Below, one piece after another: positions 1 through 7,519 of a stretch of DNA of 64,000 nucleotides (the first letter of the stretch is position 1; each line of letters opens with the position of its first letter). Below the pieces are notes generated by a model. That model searched no databases and had not been told where the DNA came from. It saw only the letters and a program-made list of their open reading frames with translations. A program made the translations under genes and the position numbers. The DNA lies in assembly GCA_027858855.1 (NCBI GenBank), contig JAQIBV010000031.1, forward strand, positions 1 to 64,000, given 5' to 3'. The stretch comes from Spirochaetota bacterium. GTDB lineage: Bacteria; Spirochaetota; UBA4802; JAFGJZ01.

Positions 1-60
1 AGTTGAGGAAGTCATGAGTAAAAACAGTACGGTAATTATTGAAATACTAACTGCAAATAA

Positions 61-133
61 AAAGCCCCCTTTGGGGGTTGGGGGCATATAGATTAAGATT
101 TGTGGGTAGAAGTCAGGCCGAAGGCGGGGGGTG
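61..133. other. G-rich patch in AT-rich leader
   Basis: This stretch holds CCCCCTTTGGGGG followed by GGGGGC, and about 50 bases later a second G-run (GGCGGGGGG), inside otherwise AT-rich intergenic DNA. A 25-codon open frame (14-91) with GAGGAA three bases upstream runs through the first part and ends in KKPPLGVGGI; I do not regard it as a proven gene. The patch could be a dispersed repeat or a fragment of one. No function can be assigned. Confidence 0.35.
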
Positions 134-224
134 ACAAACCAACTAATGATATCAATGATGCTTACAGTTAAAATTAGATAATAATCACAAAAATTCATAG
201 TTAATCAATAAAAATCTTTACAAA

Positions 225-239
225 TGATAATGATTATCA
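225..239. promoter_or_regulatory. Fur-type box (7-1-7 palindrome)
   Basis: TGATAATGATTATCA is a perfect 7-1-7 inverted repeat and matches the classical Fur box core. It lies about 215 bases before the rubrerythrin start and about 95 bases before the likely -35. This suggests iron- or peroxide-responsive control by a Fur/PerR-family protein. The distance means it may act from upstream or serve another transcript. Confidence 0.6.
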
Positions 240-260
240 ATTATTGCAGTAGTTCAGCTG

Positions 261-294
261 TTTGAATAAATATGATTGTAAATATTTATTCAAA
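261..294. promoter_or_regulatory. AT-rich perfect hairpin
   Basis: A 13-bp perfect inverted repeat (TTTGAATAAATAT / ATATTTATTCAAA) with an 8-base spacer sits between the Fur-type box and the rubrerythrin promoter. It could be a second operator or an AT-rich hairpin. No T-tract follows, so it is not a typical terminator. Confidence 0.35.
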
Positions 295-332
295 ATTTGA
301 ACTTAATAAATGTTTTGTCGCACCTTTGGCGA

Positions 333-363
333 TTGACAAAAGCCTCTATTTTTGATGTATAAA
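333..363 (+). promoter_or_regulatory. Probable promoter of rubrerythrin gene
   Basis: A perfect TTGACA (333-338) is followed by TGTATAAA; the best -10 is TATAAA at 358-363 with a long 19-base spacer, or TGTATA at 356-361 with 17 bases. Transcription from here gives a leader of about 85 nt before the GAGGAGG ribosome binding site at 442-448. Confidence 0.45.
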
Positions 364-453
364 GGCAATTAAAAAAAATGATGCAGTTTTTTGGTGCTAA
401 CTAGGTTTTTAGAACTCATTAAGATTTAAAAAAATAATATTGAGGAGGGTAGT

Positions 454-975
454 ATGAGTAAAACTATTGAAAATTTACAGGCTGCTTTTGCAGGCGAATC
501 ACAGGCACGTAATAAATATACCTATTGGGCAGAGCAGGCGCGAAAAGAGGGCTTTCACTACATTGCTAAAATTTTTGACGAGACCGCCGAGAATGAGCGT
601 CGACATGCCAAGGATGAGTTTATTCTGCTTGGTGGCATTGGAGATACAGCTGCGAATTTGAAGGCGGCAATGGAAGGTGAGGATTACGAAGTAAAAACTA
701 TGTATTCTGATTTTGCTAAAGAGGCAGACGAAGAGGGAAACAAAGAGGCTGCAAACTTATTTAAACAGATTATTAAGGTAGAGGCACATCACCGTGACCG
801 CTATAAGAGCCTGCTTTCTATGGTCGAAAATGGAACCGTTTTTGAACGCGAAGAGCCGATAAAATGGAAATGCGGAGTTTGTGGATATATTCACGAGGGC
901 AAAACACCACCCGAAAAGTGCCCCTGCTGTAAACATGCAAAAAACCATTATGAACCTGCAAATCTTGATATCTAA
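454..975 (+). CDS. rbr: Rubrerythrin
   Basis: Peroxide-scavenging non-haem iron protein that reduces hydrogen peroxide to water in anaerobes; cytoplasmic. The N-terminal ferritin-like four-helix domain (about residues 1-130) shows the ExxH pairs of the di-iron site (E48-H51 and E110-H113), and the C-terminal rubredoxin-like domain has two CxxC knuckles (C140/C143, C156/C159). Its 173 residues are close to a short classical rubrerythrin, and the sequence appears intact. GAGGAGG ends 5 bases before the ATG. The gene is monocistronic: a strong terminator follows it and a convergent operon begins beyond. A Fur-type box upstream fits iron or peroxide regulation. Electrons would come from rubredoxin or NAD(P)H-rubredoxin reductase, not seen here. 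Confidence 0.95.
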   Translation: MSKTIENLQAAFAGESQARNKYTYWAEQARKEGFHYIAKIFDETAENERRHAKDEFILLGGIGDTAANLKAAMEGEDYEVKTMYSDFAKEADEEGNKEAANLFKQIIKVEAHHRDRYKSLLSMVENGTVFEREEPIKWKCGVCGYIHEGKTPPEKCPCCKHAKNHYEPANLDI

Positions 976-982
976 TAAACAC

Positions 983-1010
983 AAAAGGCGCCATTGGGCG
1001 CCTTTTATTT
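983..1010. terminator. Rho-independent terminator
   Basis: A perfect 10-bp stem (AAAAGGCGCC / GGCGCCTTTT) with loop ATTG is followed by ATTTTGTTC. With A-runs on one side and T-runs on the other it can serve both rubrerythrin (rightward) and the DUF2461 operon (leftward). Confidence 0.9.
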
Positions 1011-1036
1011 TGTTCTATTTTAGTCTCTTATAATTT

Positions 1037-1738
1037 CTATTCCAATTTAACAAGATAATTATAAACATCGCCAAGTGTAATGAAATCGCTGCTTAAAATC
1101 GTGATAAGGTCGGCGCTAAAGAGCTCTTTGTTATGCTCTTTGCTACATGACCAGTAAAAACTTTTTTTCATTAACCATGGGCTCAATTCTTGAATTTGTT
1201 TGGAGTTTAATGTTTCCGGATAATGTTTTACAGGAGGGCGTTTGTAGTTTTCAGCATTAAGTTCTAGTTTTGAGTCTACAACAGCAACTGATTTTAAGAA
1301 TGGTTCAGGTTCTGCTAATAATTTATCACGAAACATTCTCATATAACCTGGGGTGGCAGAATAAAATCCCATGCCGTAACTCCACTTGTCATATGAAATG
1401 TCAAAATAGAAAGAGGGTGTAAAAAGACTGACACTTCCTCTTGGTTTGAAAACTAACCACATATTAGCTCGTAGTGGTGATTTGTTTGATGAAAAACGGA
1501 CGTCTCGAAAAATCTTAGAAATCGTACGACCGACCCTAGGCTCGATATCAATTTGTGGATCAATTGACGAGATTGTTGGTGCCAACTCATTAAACAGTTG
1601 CTTCATTGGGTGCACCAAAACTTTTTCGTATCTATTGCGATTGTCATTTAGCCACTCTTTGCTGTTATTATTTACTGTATCATTTAAAAAGCTTATAGTG
1701 TCTTTTGAAAATCCTTCAAAACTGGAAATTTCAGCCAT
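1037..1738 (-). CDS. DUF2461 family protein
   Basis: Member of the DUF2461 (TIGR02453) family, whose biochemical function is unknown. The family hallmarks are visible: an N-terminal segment of the form FEGFSKDTISFLNDTxxNNSKEWLNDNRxxYE, then a central segment with RVGRTISKIFRDVRFSSNKSPL and a domain rich in aromatic residues. The start chosen is the ATG at 1738, preceded by AGAGGAGAA; longer in-frame starts lie inside the upstream marR-like gene. It overlaps the end of that gene by 8 bases, so translation is probably coupled. It is the last gene of a three-gene operon with a flavin-binding protein and a MarR regulator, which suggests a stress-related role (inference). Confidence 0.85.
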   Translation of the reverse strand: MAEISSFEGFSKDTISFLNDTVNNNSKEWLNDNRNRYEKVLVHPMKQLFNELAPTISSIDPQIDIEPRVGRTISKIFRDVRFSSNKSPLRANMWLVFKPRGSVSLFTPSFYFDISYDKWSYGMGFYSATPGYMRMFRDKLLAEPEPFLKSVAVVDSKLELNAENYKRPPVKHYPETLNSKQIQELSPWLMKKSFYWSCSKEHNKELFSADLITILSSDFITLGDVYNYLVKLE

Positions 1739-2195
1739 TTTTCTTCTCCTCTTCGATACAGTTATCCAGTATGTGTGCAAGATCATCTTCGAAGCGTTCA
1801 ATAGCTTCTTCATTCATCCCTTTGTAAAATATGTCACACATACGTTCAGATATTCGTTTAAATTTGCGTTGAAAAAATCGGTCTTTATCCGTGCGATAAA
1901 TAAGAAGAACTCTTCGGTCTTCAGCAGACGGTTTGCGAATGATAAAGTCATCCCGTTCCAGCCGATCGAGCATTCCTGTCAAAGTTGACCGTTCAAGCAT
2001 TGTTTTTTTTGACAGAGTAGTGATGGGAATGCCGTCCTGTTCCCAAAGGGCAAAAAGAATTCGTCCCTGTGCGGAATTGATTTCGATTACTCCTTCCTGT
2101 TGAAGAATTCTGTTAAAAATTCTTCCCGATACCTGATGTATTTTTGAGATCAAAAAGCCGCCATTTCTTTTTATCATAGTTAACTTAGGCTCCAT
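1731..2195 (-). CDS. MarR-family transcriptional regulator
   Basis: Winged-helix dimeric repressor of 154 residues. The DNA-binding region is typical: helix-turn-helix around ITTLSKKTMLERSTLTGMLDRLERDDFIIRKPS and wing DRRVLLIYRT. Two cysteines lie in the C-terminal dimerisation helices (the MCDIFY and LDNCIEE segments), which might allow redox sensing, though they are not in the N-terminal position of OhrR. It overlaps the preceding flavin-protein gene by 16 bases and the following DUF2461 gene by 8. A perfect palindrome upstream of the operon (2672-2694) is the obvious candidate operator for autoregulation. Confidence 0.9.
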   Translation of the reverse strand: MEPKLTMIKRNGGFLISKIHQVSGRIFNRILQQEGVIEINSAQGRILFALWEQDGIPITTLSKKTMLERSTLTGMLDRLERDDFIIRKPSAEDRRVLLIYRTDKDRFFQRKFKRISERMCDIFYKGMNEEAIERFEDDLAHILDNCIEEEKKNG

Positions 2196-2635
2196 TCGGC
2201 AACTGAGAGGTTTTCATATAAACGTATTCTAATGGGGTTAAGGCGGAGAATTGAATAATCCGGGTCAAACTTACCTCCGGGGTAGTACATCTCCCAGCCT
2301 TGTTGCCAATAAACTGCCTTTTTTTGAGAGTCTAAGATCAATTCCATATCTCCAGAGACCCATACTCCCTTGAATTTATCCGAAAGACAGTAGTAGATTG
2401 AAACTCGATTATTATTATTAATCTGACTGATTTTTGCCGAATTAGTGTTTGTCGTAAATATCAAGGTGTTGCCATCACCAAGCTCGTTAATTATTTTGGA
2501 AAGAGAGGGGTATTGTTGACTATTTCGCAGATTAAGCAGAGCACGTGATTCGGGATATCCATCACTGTTTAATGTGGTAAGAACAGCGACTGGTGCGGAA
2601 GCGATAATTGCCATGGATTTTTCTATTCTGGTCAT
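2180..2635 (-). CDS. Pyridoxamine 5'-phosphate oxidase-like flavin-binding protein
   Basis: Split-barrel FMN-binding protein of the PPOX / general stress protein 26 type, 151 residues, cytoplasmic. The N-terminus (AVLTTLNSDGYPESRAL) is the classical first strands of the family, followed by NTLIFTTNTNSAKISQINNNNRVSIYY and VWVSGDMELI; it ends near IRIRLYENLSVAEW. Substrate is unknown; these proteins often bind FMN, F420 or haem. First gene of the operon with marR and DUF2461. Position under an adjacent MarR regulator suggests induction by a redox-active or phenolic compound (inference). Confidence 0.85.
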   Translation of the reverse strand: MTRIEKSMAIIASAPVAVLTTLNSDGYPESRALLNLRNSQQYPSLSKIINELGDGNTLIFTTNTNSAKISQINNNNRVSIYYCLSDKFKGVWVSGDMELILDSQKKAVYWQQGWEMYYPGGKFDPDYSILRLNPIRIRLYENLSVAEWSLS

Positions 2636-2671
2636 TTTTTATTCTCTATGAGAGATAATGTTTTATAAAGT

Positions 2672-2694
2672 ATATTACTATATAGTAGTAATAT
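2672..2694. promoter_or_regulatory. Palindromic operator candidate for the MarR-like regulator
   Basis: ATATTACTA and TAGTAATAT are exact reverse complements with a 5-base spacer, and the core TACTATATAGTA (2677-2688) is itself a perfect 12-bp palindrome. The site lies about 40 bases before the start of the PPOX-marR-DUF2461 operon. Size and placement fit a MarR dimer site (inference). Confidence 0.6.
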
Positions 2695-2814
2695 AGGTCA
2701 ATTATATTATAAAAAATCTATCTGTTTGACGACAAAAAATTTGATCTGTTTAGCTGTAAACTGTATTTTCAATTTATCAGAATTGATTAAACAGACCTTG
2801 TCGGATGGTAATGG

Positions 2815-3393
2815 ATGAGAATTGCAAATAAGCTTCCACTGCTGATTGCCGCGTGCATGGTTATCTGGCTTATTGCCTGTAACGGATTTTATCTGTACGC
2901 CACCCTCTTTGACGAAAAGCCATGTTCAGAAATTGTCAGTCAACTGAAATCAAATGATGGCGTTTTACCGGATGACACCACTCATGCAGATGAACAGAAA
3001 ATCAGCCTTACTGAAGTCAACTCTCATTCAGTTTTATCAATATTCGATAAGGTCAACTCCCAGATGTATGCCGGATCAACCTATCCTGCTATTCTGATTG
3101 TTATTGTTCTGTTTCAAATAATTCTTATCATCCTCTTCATTAAATCTAATCGTCGTCGTGAAAAAAGTGCGTCAGAATTGCGCCGTTCGCGTGAAATGTT
3201 CACACAGGTCTTTAATCGTTCACCCGCCTATAAGATGATTGTAGAGGGTGAGTCTGGAAAGATAATCAATGCCAATAATATATTTATCGAGCTTGCCGGT
3301 GTCGATGTAATTGGGAAAACCATCTTATTTTACAAATATATTTTGATCAGCTTAATTTTTTCGCGAGTATCTTGTTTACCATCTGAGGGTTAG
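2815..3393 (+). pseudogene. Truncated membrane sensor (PAS) gene remnant
   Basis: The reading frame begins with a membrane segment (LLIAACMVIWLIACNGFYLYA), a roughly 65-residue external loop, a second membrane segment (YPAILIVIVLFQIILIILFI), a basic linker, and the start of a PAS domain (REMFTQVFNRSPAYKMIV ... INANNIFIELAGVDVIGKT). Similarity ends there, near 3325, and the frame runs on through unrelated codons that overlap the 3' end of gatB. A normal protein would continue through PAS into a kinase or GGDEF output. This is therefore a 5' fragment of a sensor gene, cut by a deletion or rearrangement that brought it up against gatB. No strong ribosome binding site is seen. Confidence 0.7.
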
Positions 3394-4777
3394 CCTTACC
3401 TTTAGCAGCCTTCATAACCTGGCCTACAAGAAAGCCCTTGGCCTTGTCCTTTCCGTTTTTAATTTCATCTACAATTTCGGGGTTAGCCTTCAGAACTTCA
3501 TCCACCATCGCTTCAATCGCTCCTGTGTCTGTTACCTGAGTCAGCCCCTCATCCTCGACAATTTTCTTTGGAGAATTACCGGTTTCAACCATTCGGCCAA
3601 GAACAGTTTTGGCAATTTTTCCGCTGATAACGGAAGAGTCGATAAGCTGAAGAAGCTCGGTCATCATTTCATGAGTAACCTTAAAGTTCTGCATCTGCTC
3701 AATGTTTTCCACAAATGAGAGCAGCTCATTTGCAATCCAGTTCGCTGCCTTTTTTGCGTCGATTCCCGTGCTAACAACCTGTTCGAAATAGTCTGCAAGC
3801 GACCTGGAAGAACAGAGTGTCTCTGCGTCAAGATCGGAAAGTGCGTACTCGTCTTTAAAACGTATAAGTTTCTGAATAGGCAATTCGGGTAATTCAGCTC
3901 GCATGGCTTCAATCTGTTCATCAGTAACGCTAATCGGAGCAAGGTCGGGATCGGGAAAGTAGCGATAGTCGTGCGCCTCCTCTTTGGATCGCATACTCTC
4001 GGTTGTGGACTTGTCCGGGTTCCACAGTCGCGTCTCCTGCTTGATGCGCTCTTTATCTTCAATCATAATTGTCTGTCTTTTTATCTCATGCTCAATCGCA
4101 GCCTTAACCGCCTTGAAAGAATTCATGTTCTTAACTTCTACTTTTTCACCAAGTTTAGATTCACCACGTGGTCGTAAAGAGATATTCACATCACAGCGAA
4201 ACGATCCCTCTTCCATGTTACAGTCAGACACGTTTATATAGCGCAGAATTTTCCGAAGATTCATCAGGTACTGGAATGCTTCTTCGCCACTGTGCATGTC
4301 GGGTTCCGACACAATCTCCATAAGCGGTACACCGGTACGGTTATAGTCAACATATGAAACAGGGTTGGATATGTCACTGGAGTGAATATTCTTGCCGGCA
4401 TCCTCTTCCATATGAATACGGGTCAGTTTGATATCGCGAGGGTTACCGTCCGCAACAATAGATACAGTGCCGCCAATGCATATTGGTTTGTCAAACTGTG
4501 AGATCTGGTATGCCTTGGGCAGGTCGGGGTAAAAATAGTTTTTACGGTCAAAGACAGAGTAATTGGCGATTTTGCAGTCAAGTGCATGTCCGGCCAGGAT
4601 TGTCTTTTGAAGAACCTCTTTATTGAGTACGGGTAGCACTCCAGGCATACCTGTACAAACGGGGCATACCTGTGTATTTGACTCTGATCCGAAACCGGTC
4701 GGGCATCCGCAGAAAATCTTGGTCTTTGTGTTTAACTGGGCGTGTACTTCTAAACCAATTACCGCTTCCAAATCCAT
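3347..4777 (-). CDS. gatB: Aspartyl/glutamyl-tRNA amidotransferase subunit B
   Basis: Subunit B of the GatCAB amidotransferase, which converts Glu-tRNA(Gln) and/or Asp-tRNA(Asn) to the amidated forms. The N-terminal signature AVIGLEVHAQL, the zinc-binding cysteines (CGCP and CPVC near residues 24-41), KNYFYPDLPKAYQISQ, HMEEDAGK, DYNRTGVPLMEIVSEPD and the C-terminal YqeY-like tail domain are all present, and the length of 476 residues is normal. Two adjacent ATGs exist; GAGAGG stands 5 bases before the second (4777), which I prefer. gatA and gatC are not in the window. Presence of GatB together with tRNA-Asn (GUU) here is consistent with indirect charging. Confidence 0.97.
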   Translation of the reverse strand: MDLEAVIGLEVHAQLNTKTKIFCGCPTGFGSESNTQVCPVCTGMPGVLPVLNKEVLQKTILAGHALDCKIANYSVFDRKNYFYPDLPKAYQISQFDKPICIGGTVSIVADGNPRDIKLTRIHMEEDAGKNIHSSDISNPVSYVDYNRTGVPLMEIVSEPDMHSGEEAFQYLMNLRKILRYINVSDCNMEEGSFRCDVNISLRPRGESKLGEKVEVKNMNSFKAVKAAIEHEIKRQTIMIEDKERIKQETRLWNPDKSTTESMRSKEEAHDYRYFPDPDLAPISVTDEQIEAMRAELPELPIQKLIRFKDEYALSDLDAETLCSSRSLADYFEQVVSTGIDAKKAANWIANELLSFVENIEQMQNFKVTHEMMTELLQLIDSSVISGKIAKTVLGRMVETGNSPKKIVEDEGLTQVTDTGAIEAMVDEVLKANPEIVDEIKNGKDKAKGFLVGQVMKAAKGKANPQMVNKILAKKLS

Positions 4778-4841
4778 CATAACCTCTCACAAAAAAAATT
4801 AGTTGATCAGTGAATCAAATTCATGTTAGCCTAAGTCGGGC

Positions 4842-4865
4842 GCACTTTTTGTCAAGTAAAAGTGC
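4842..4865. promoter_or_regulatory. Inverted repeat in divergent gatB / 4944 promoter region
   Basis: GCACTTTT and AAAAGTGC form a perfect 8-bp inverted repeat around an 8-base spacer, between divergent genes. It may be an operator or an RNA hairpin. Nothing further supports a specific role. Confidence 0.25.
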
Positions 4866-4943
4866 TTGCTTTCATGGTCTCTGGTTTATGTATGGAAGTG
4901 TAAACGCCTTACATAAAAATATGTTCAGGGAGTATTGGGTGGT

Positions 4944-5423
4944 ATGAGCAGGCAGAGGTTAATAAATCTACTTAAACGTGAAGAGTTACGTTTCGGTCTC
5001 TTCCTGATAGTTATCATGTTTTTGCTTTCTGCATTCGGATACATTTTCACATCATATCTGCAGTCGCGATCGGTATATAATAATTCTCGTATTTTATCTC
5101 TAATTACGCTTCCATCTTTTACCATGAACCGAATTAACAGGCTTATCTATAGCGACTCGGTTGAGAAACGGTTGGCAGGGTACTATTCCGTACTTGATAC
5201 CGGAATCTATGATCGTGACGCACTGCTTAAACGTTTCCAGATGGAGACAAATGAGTCGGTTCGCAAAGCAATTATCTTCATTGTCTATTATTCTGAAAAA
5301 GAGAACGCCAGACCTGTTTTACAAAAACTGGCTTCTGAAAGCGATGAAGTTATTCGTGCATATGTCGAATCCCTGCTAAATCCCGGGGAAACCCCCGTTT
5401 ATAATTCATCAATTAAATTCTGA
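4944..5423 (+). CDS. Small membrane-anchored protein with HEAT-like C-terminus
   Basis: I do not recognise the family. The 159-residue product has a basic N-terminus, one membrane segment (RFGLFLIVIMFLLSAFGYIFTS), and a soluble part of short amphipathic helices (SDSVEKRLAGYYSVL, DALLKRFQMETNESVRKAIIFIVYY, NARPVLQKLASESDEVIRAYVESLL) resembling HEAT repeats. The ATG at 4944 is chosen; a TTG at 4935 with AGGGAG is an alternative. It ends 12 bases before nadD and so heads the nadD-LCP-rsfS transcript. Confidence 0.75.
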   Translation: MSRQRLINLLKREELRFGLFLIVIMFLLSAFGYIFTSYLQSRSVYNNSRILSLITLPSFTMNRINRLIYSDSVEKRLAGYYSVLDTGIYDRDALLKRFQMETNESVRKAIIFIVYYSEKENARPVLQKLASESDEVIRAYVESLLNPGETPVYNSSIKF

Positions 5424-5435
5424 CAGGTCTTTTTT

Positions 5436-6017
5436 ATGCGAATAGCTCTCTTTGGGGGAACATTTAACCCAGTTCATAATGGTCATCTTGAAAACGCACG
5501 GTTTGTCGCCGACGAGTTTGAACTCGATCAGGTATTTTTTATTCCGTCACGTATGCCGGTACATAAGAATATCCATGATGATCCAGGTCCATCCGAGCGT
5601 GCTTTGATGGTCGGCAAGGCTGTATCGTTAGATCACCGGTTTCATCTTTCTACAATAGAGCTTGACCGTGAAACACCCTCGTATATGGTATATACAGTAC
5701 GTGAATTCCGTAAACAGTTTCCGCATGCAGATCTGTTCTTTATTCTTGGTGTTGACAGCCTCAATACCCTTTTCAGCTGGCGGGAGTTTGAGGAGCTCTT
5801 AATCAGTCTGCATTTTATTGTGATGAAACGTCCCAACGAGCAGATTTCTTCAGAAATTGTAAAACAGATTCCACAGTTATCAGTTTCAAAGAACAGCTTG
5901 ATAGATATCAGCTCAACTGATATTCGTCACAAGATTAAGGCAAAAAAAAATTGCAGAGAGCTACTTCCTGCAGATGTGTTATCATATATTATTGAAAAGG
6001 GGTTTTACTCACATTGA
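5436..6017 (+). CDS. nadD: Nicotinate-nucleotide adenylyltransferase
   Basis: Joins nicotinate mononucleotide with ATP to give deamido-NAD, the penultimate step of NAD synthesis. The nucleotidyltransferase signature FGGTFNPVHNGH is at residues 5-16, and the C-terminal ISSTDIR motif precedes the last helix. 193 residues, full length. The stop codon overlaps the TTG start of the LCP gene by four bases. The grouping nadD / LCP protein / rsfS is a recurrent arrangement in spirochaetes and Firmicutes. Confidence 0.95.
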   Translation: MRIALFGGTFNPVHNGHLENARFVADEFELDQVFFIPSRMPVHKNIHDDPGPSERALMVGKAVSLDHRFHLSTIELDRETPSYMVYTVREFRKQFPHADLFFILGVDSLNTLFSWREFEELLISLHFIVMKRPNEQISSEIVKQIPQLSVSKNSLIDISSTDIRHKIKAKKNCRELLPADVLSYIIEKGFYSH

Positions 6018-7129
6018 AAAAACTTATTATTGCTCTTTTTGTCCTTATCGTATTGGGGCTTGTTATAACCAACTTTGTAATTAAGATGAACCTCAGTCGG
6101 CGTAATATTGTTGCTCAGCTTCAGACTGAAAACAGCATGATAAATGTTCTGATTGCAGGAAGTAACAATTTCAACGATAACAGGTTTGCATTTTTTTCAC
6201 TAATCAGTATTAATCCTGACAAAGGAACTGTAGGTATTACATTCATTCCGCCCTCATATAGTGTGGATGCTAATGAAGATGGTTCGGGGGTGCGGATAGA
6301 CTCAGTTGACCTCGATAATTATTCACTAATATCTTCGGCTCTGGAGCGAGATCTGGGGCTTAAGATTCCCTTTTACATATCTCTATATTCCGTTGATGCA
6401 CAGAGGATTACTGATCTTATAGAAGGTCTTGACCTCTTTATTTTTGAGGAAAAAAATATTTTACCCAGTCTTTCGTTCGGAATGAACTATCTTGATGGTG
6501 AAAAAAGCCTGAAATACATTAATAGTGTAGAAAATAATTCCATATTTTATAAATATGATCGAGTAATGGATGTTGTTTTCTCTTTAGCAGAAAATAGGGA
6601 AAAGTATCGTCCCTTCATAAATCGGGCTTTTATTGCTCATGCTTCAGAGACTCTTCGTACGAATTTAACTGTCCGTGAAATAGAGAGTCTTGCACATCTT
6701 GCCGTAGACTCATCACGCATTTTCTGGACACTGCTACCCGGACAACTTGAAGAAGACGGCATCTATGTTATGGATGATCTTGCTCGTAATGTTTATAAGG
6801 AGTCTTTTCTTAAACAGCTTGTAATTGATGAAACCGGAGAAAAGAATATTAAGGTGACAATCCTGAACGGTACAACAATATCCGGATTAGCCATGAAAAC
6901 GCGGAATGCGCTTATGCGTGATGGAATCAATGTTGTGCAATTCGGAACCTATTCGGATCAGAAACTTACGAAAACCATGATAATTGACCAGAAGGGGGAT
7001 CCTGATCGTCTTGAGACCATAAGTGTTAAACTGGGTGTCGAAAATTGCTATCATGTAATTGACAGTACTCAGTTGCACGATATTCTGGTCATAATCGGAA
7101 GAGATCAGGGAGCTGAGCTTAATGAATAA
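6014..7129 (+). CDS. LytR-CpsA-Psr family protein with C-terminal LytR_C domain
   Basis: Membrane-anchored extracytoplasmic protein of 371 residues. One N-terminal membrane helix (about residues 2-23) is followed by an LCP-type core (INVLIAGSNNFNDNRFAFFSLISINPDKGTVGI split over the usual first strands; GMNYLDGEKSLKYI) and a C-terminal LytR_C domain (about 285-365: KVTILNGTTISGLAMKTRNAL). Classical LCP enzymes transfer undecaprenyl-linked glycans to the wall; several of the conserved Arg/Asp residues of that family are not obvious here, so activity is uncertain. The start is TTG at 6014, inside the nadD stop (TTGA), with AAGGGG about 11 bases upstream: translational coupling. Confidence 0.75.
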   Translation: MKKLIIALFVLIVLGLVITNFVIKMNLSRRNIVAQLQTENSMINVLIAGSNNFNDNRFAFFSLISINPDKGTVGITFIPPSYSVDANEDGSGVRIDSVDLDNYSLISSALERDLGLKIPFYISLYSVDAQRITDLIEGLDLFIFEEKNILPSLSFGMNYLDGEKSLKYINSVENNSIFYKYDRVMDVVFSLAENREKYRPFINRAFIAHASETLRTNLTVREIESLAHLAVDSSRIFWTLLPGQLEEDGIYVMDDLARNVYKESFLKQLVIDETGEKNIKVTILNGTTISGLAMKTRNALMRDGINVVQFGTYSDQKLTKTMIIDQKGDPDRLETISVKLGVENCYHVIDSTQLHDILVIIGRDQGAELNE

Positions 7130-7469
7130 TAGTTACGAGAATATATTAATTGATCTTAAAAATGCACTTGAAGCAAAAAAGGGTGAAGAGATTGCCGTTC
7201 TTGATTTAAGCAAAATTCACTCCTATCTTCACTTTTTTATTATTGTAACAGCAGGTTCACGTATTCACAGTCGTTCTCTTGCAAATGAGGCTGCACAGAT
7301 AATGGGTGAAGCTGGGTATAATCCCCGTATGACACCGCACGGAGGCAGTGGCTGGACAATAGTCGATGGGTTTGAAATTGTTGTTCACGTTTTTCTTGAA
7401 GAGGAGCGCGAGTATTATAATCTTGAACATTTATGGGCCGATGCTGCACGACCTTTGTCTCATAGCTGA
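7122..7469 (+). CDS. rsfS: Ribosomal silencing factor RsfS
   Basis: Binds ribosomal protein uL14 and blocks joining of the subunits during starvation. The 115-residue sequence shows the family pattern LDLSKIHSYLHFFIIVTAGSRIHSRSLANE, then GWTIVDGFEIVVHVFLEEEREYYNLEHLWADA. It overlaps the end of the LCP gene by 8 bases. Confidence 0.95.
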   Translation: MNNSYENILIDLKNALEAKKGEEIAVLDLSKIHSYLHFFIIVTAGSRIHSRSLANEAAQIMGEAGYNPRMTPHGGSGWTIVDGFEIVVHVFLEEEREYYNLEHLWADAARPLSHS

Positions 7470-7519
7470 AAACTGATAAACAGGCCGGTTGTATAAGTAT
7501 ATCAAATTTAAGGTGCGAC

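Noticed and set aside
1446-1988. 180-codon plus-strand frame
   Set aside because: It lies opposite the DUF2461 and MarR genes, which have clear family motifs and ribosome binding sites; it has neither.
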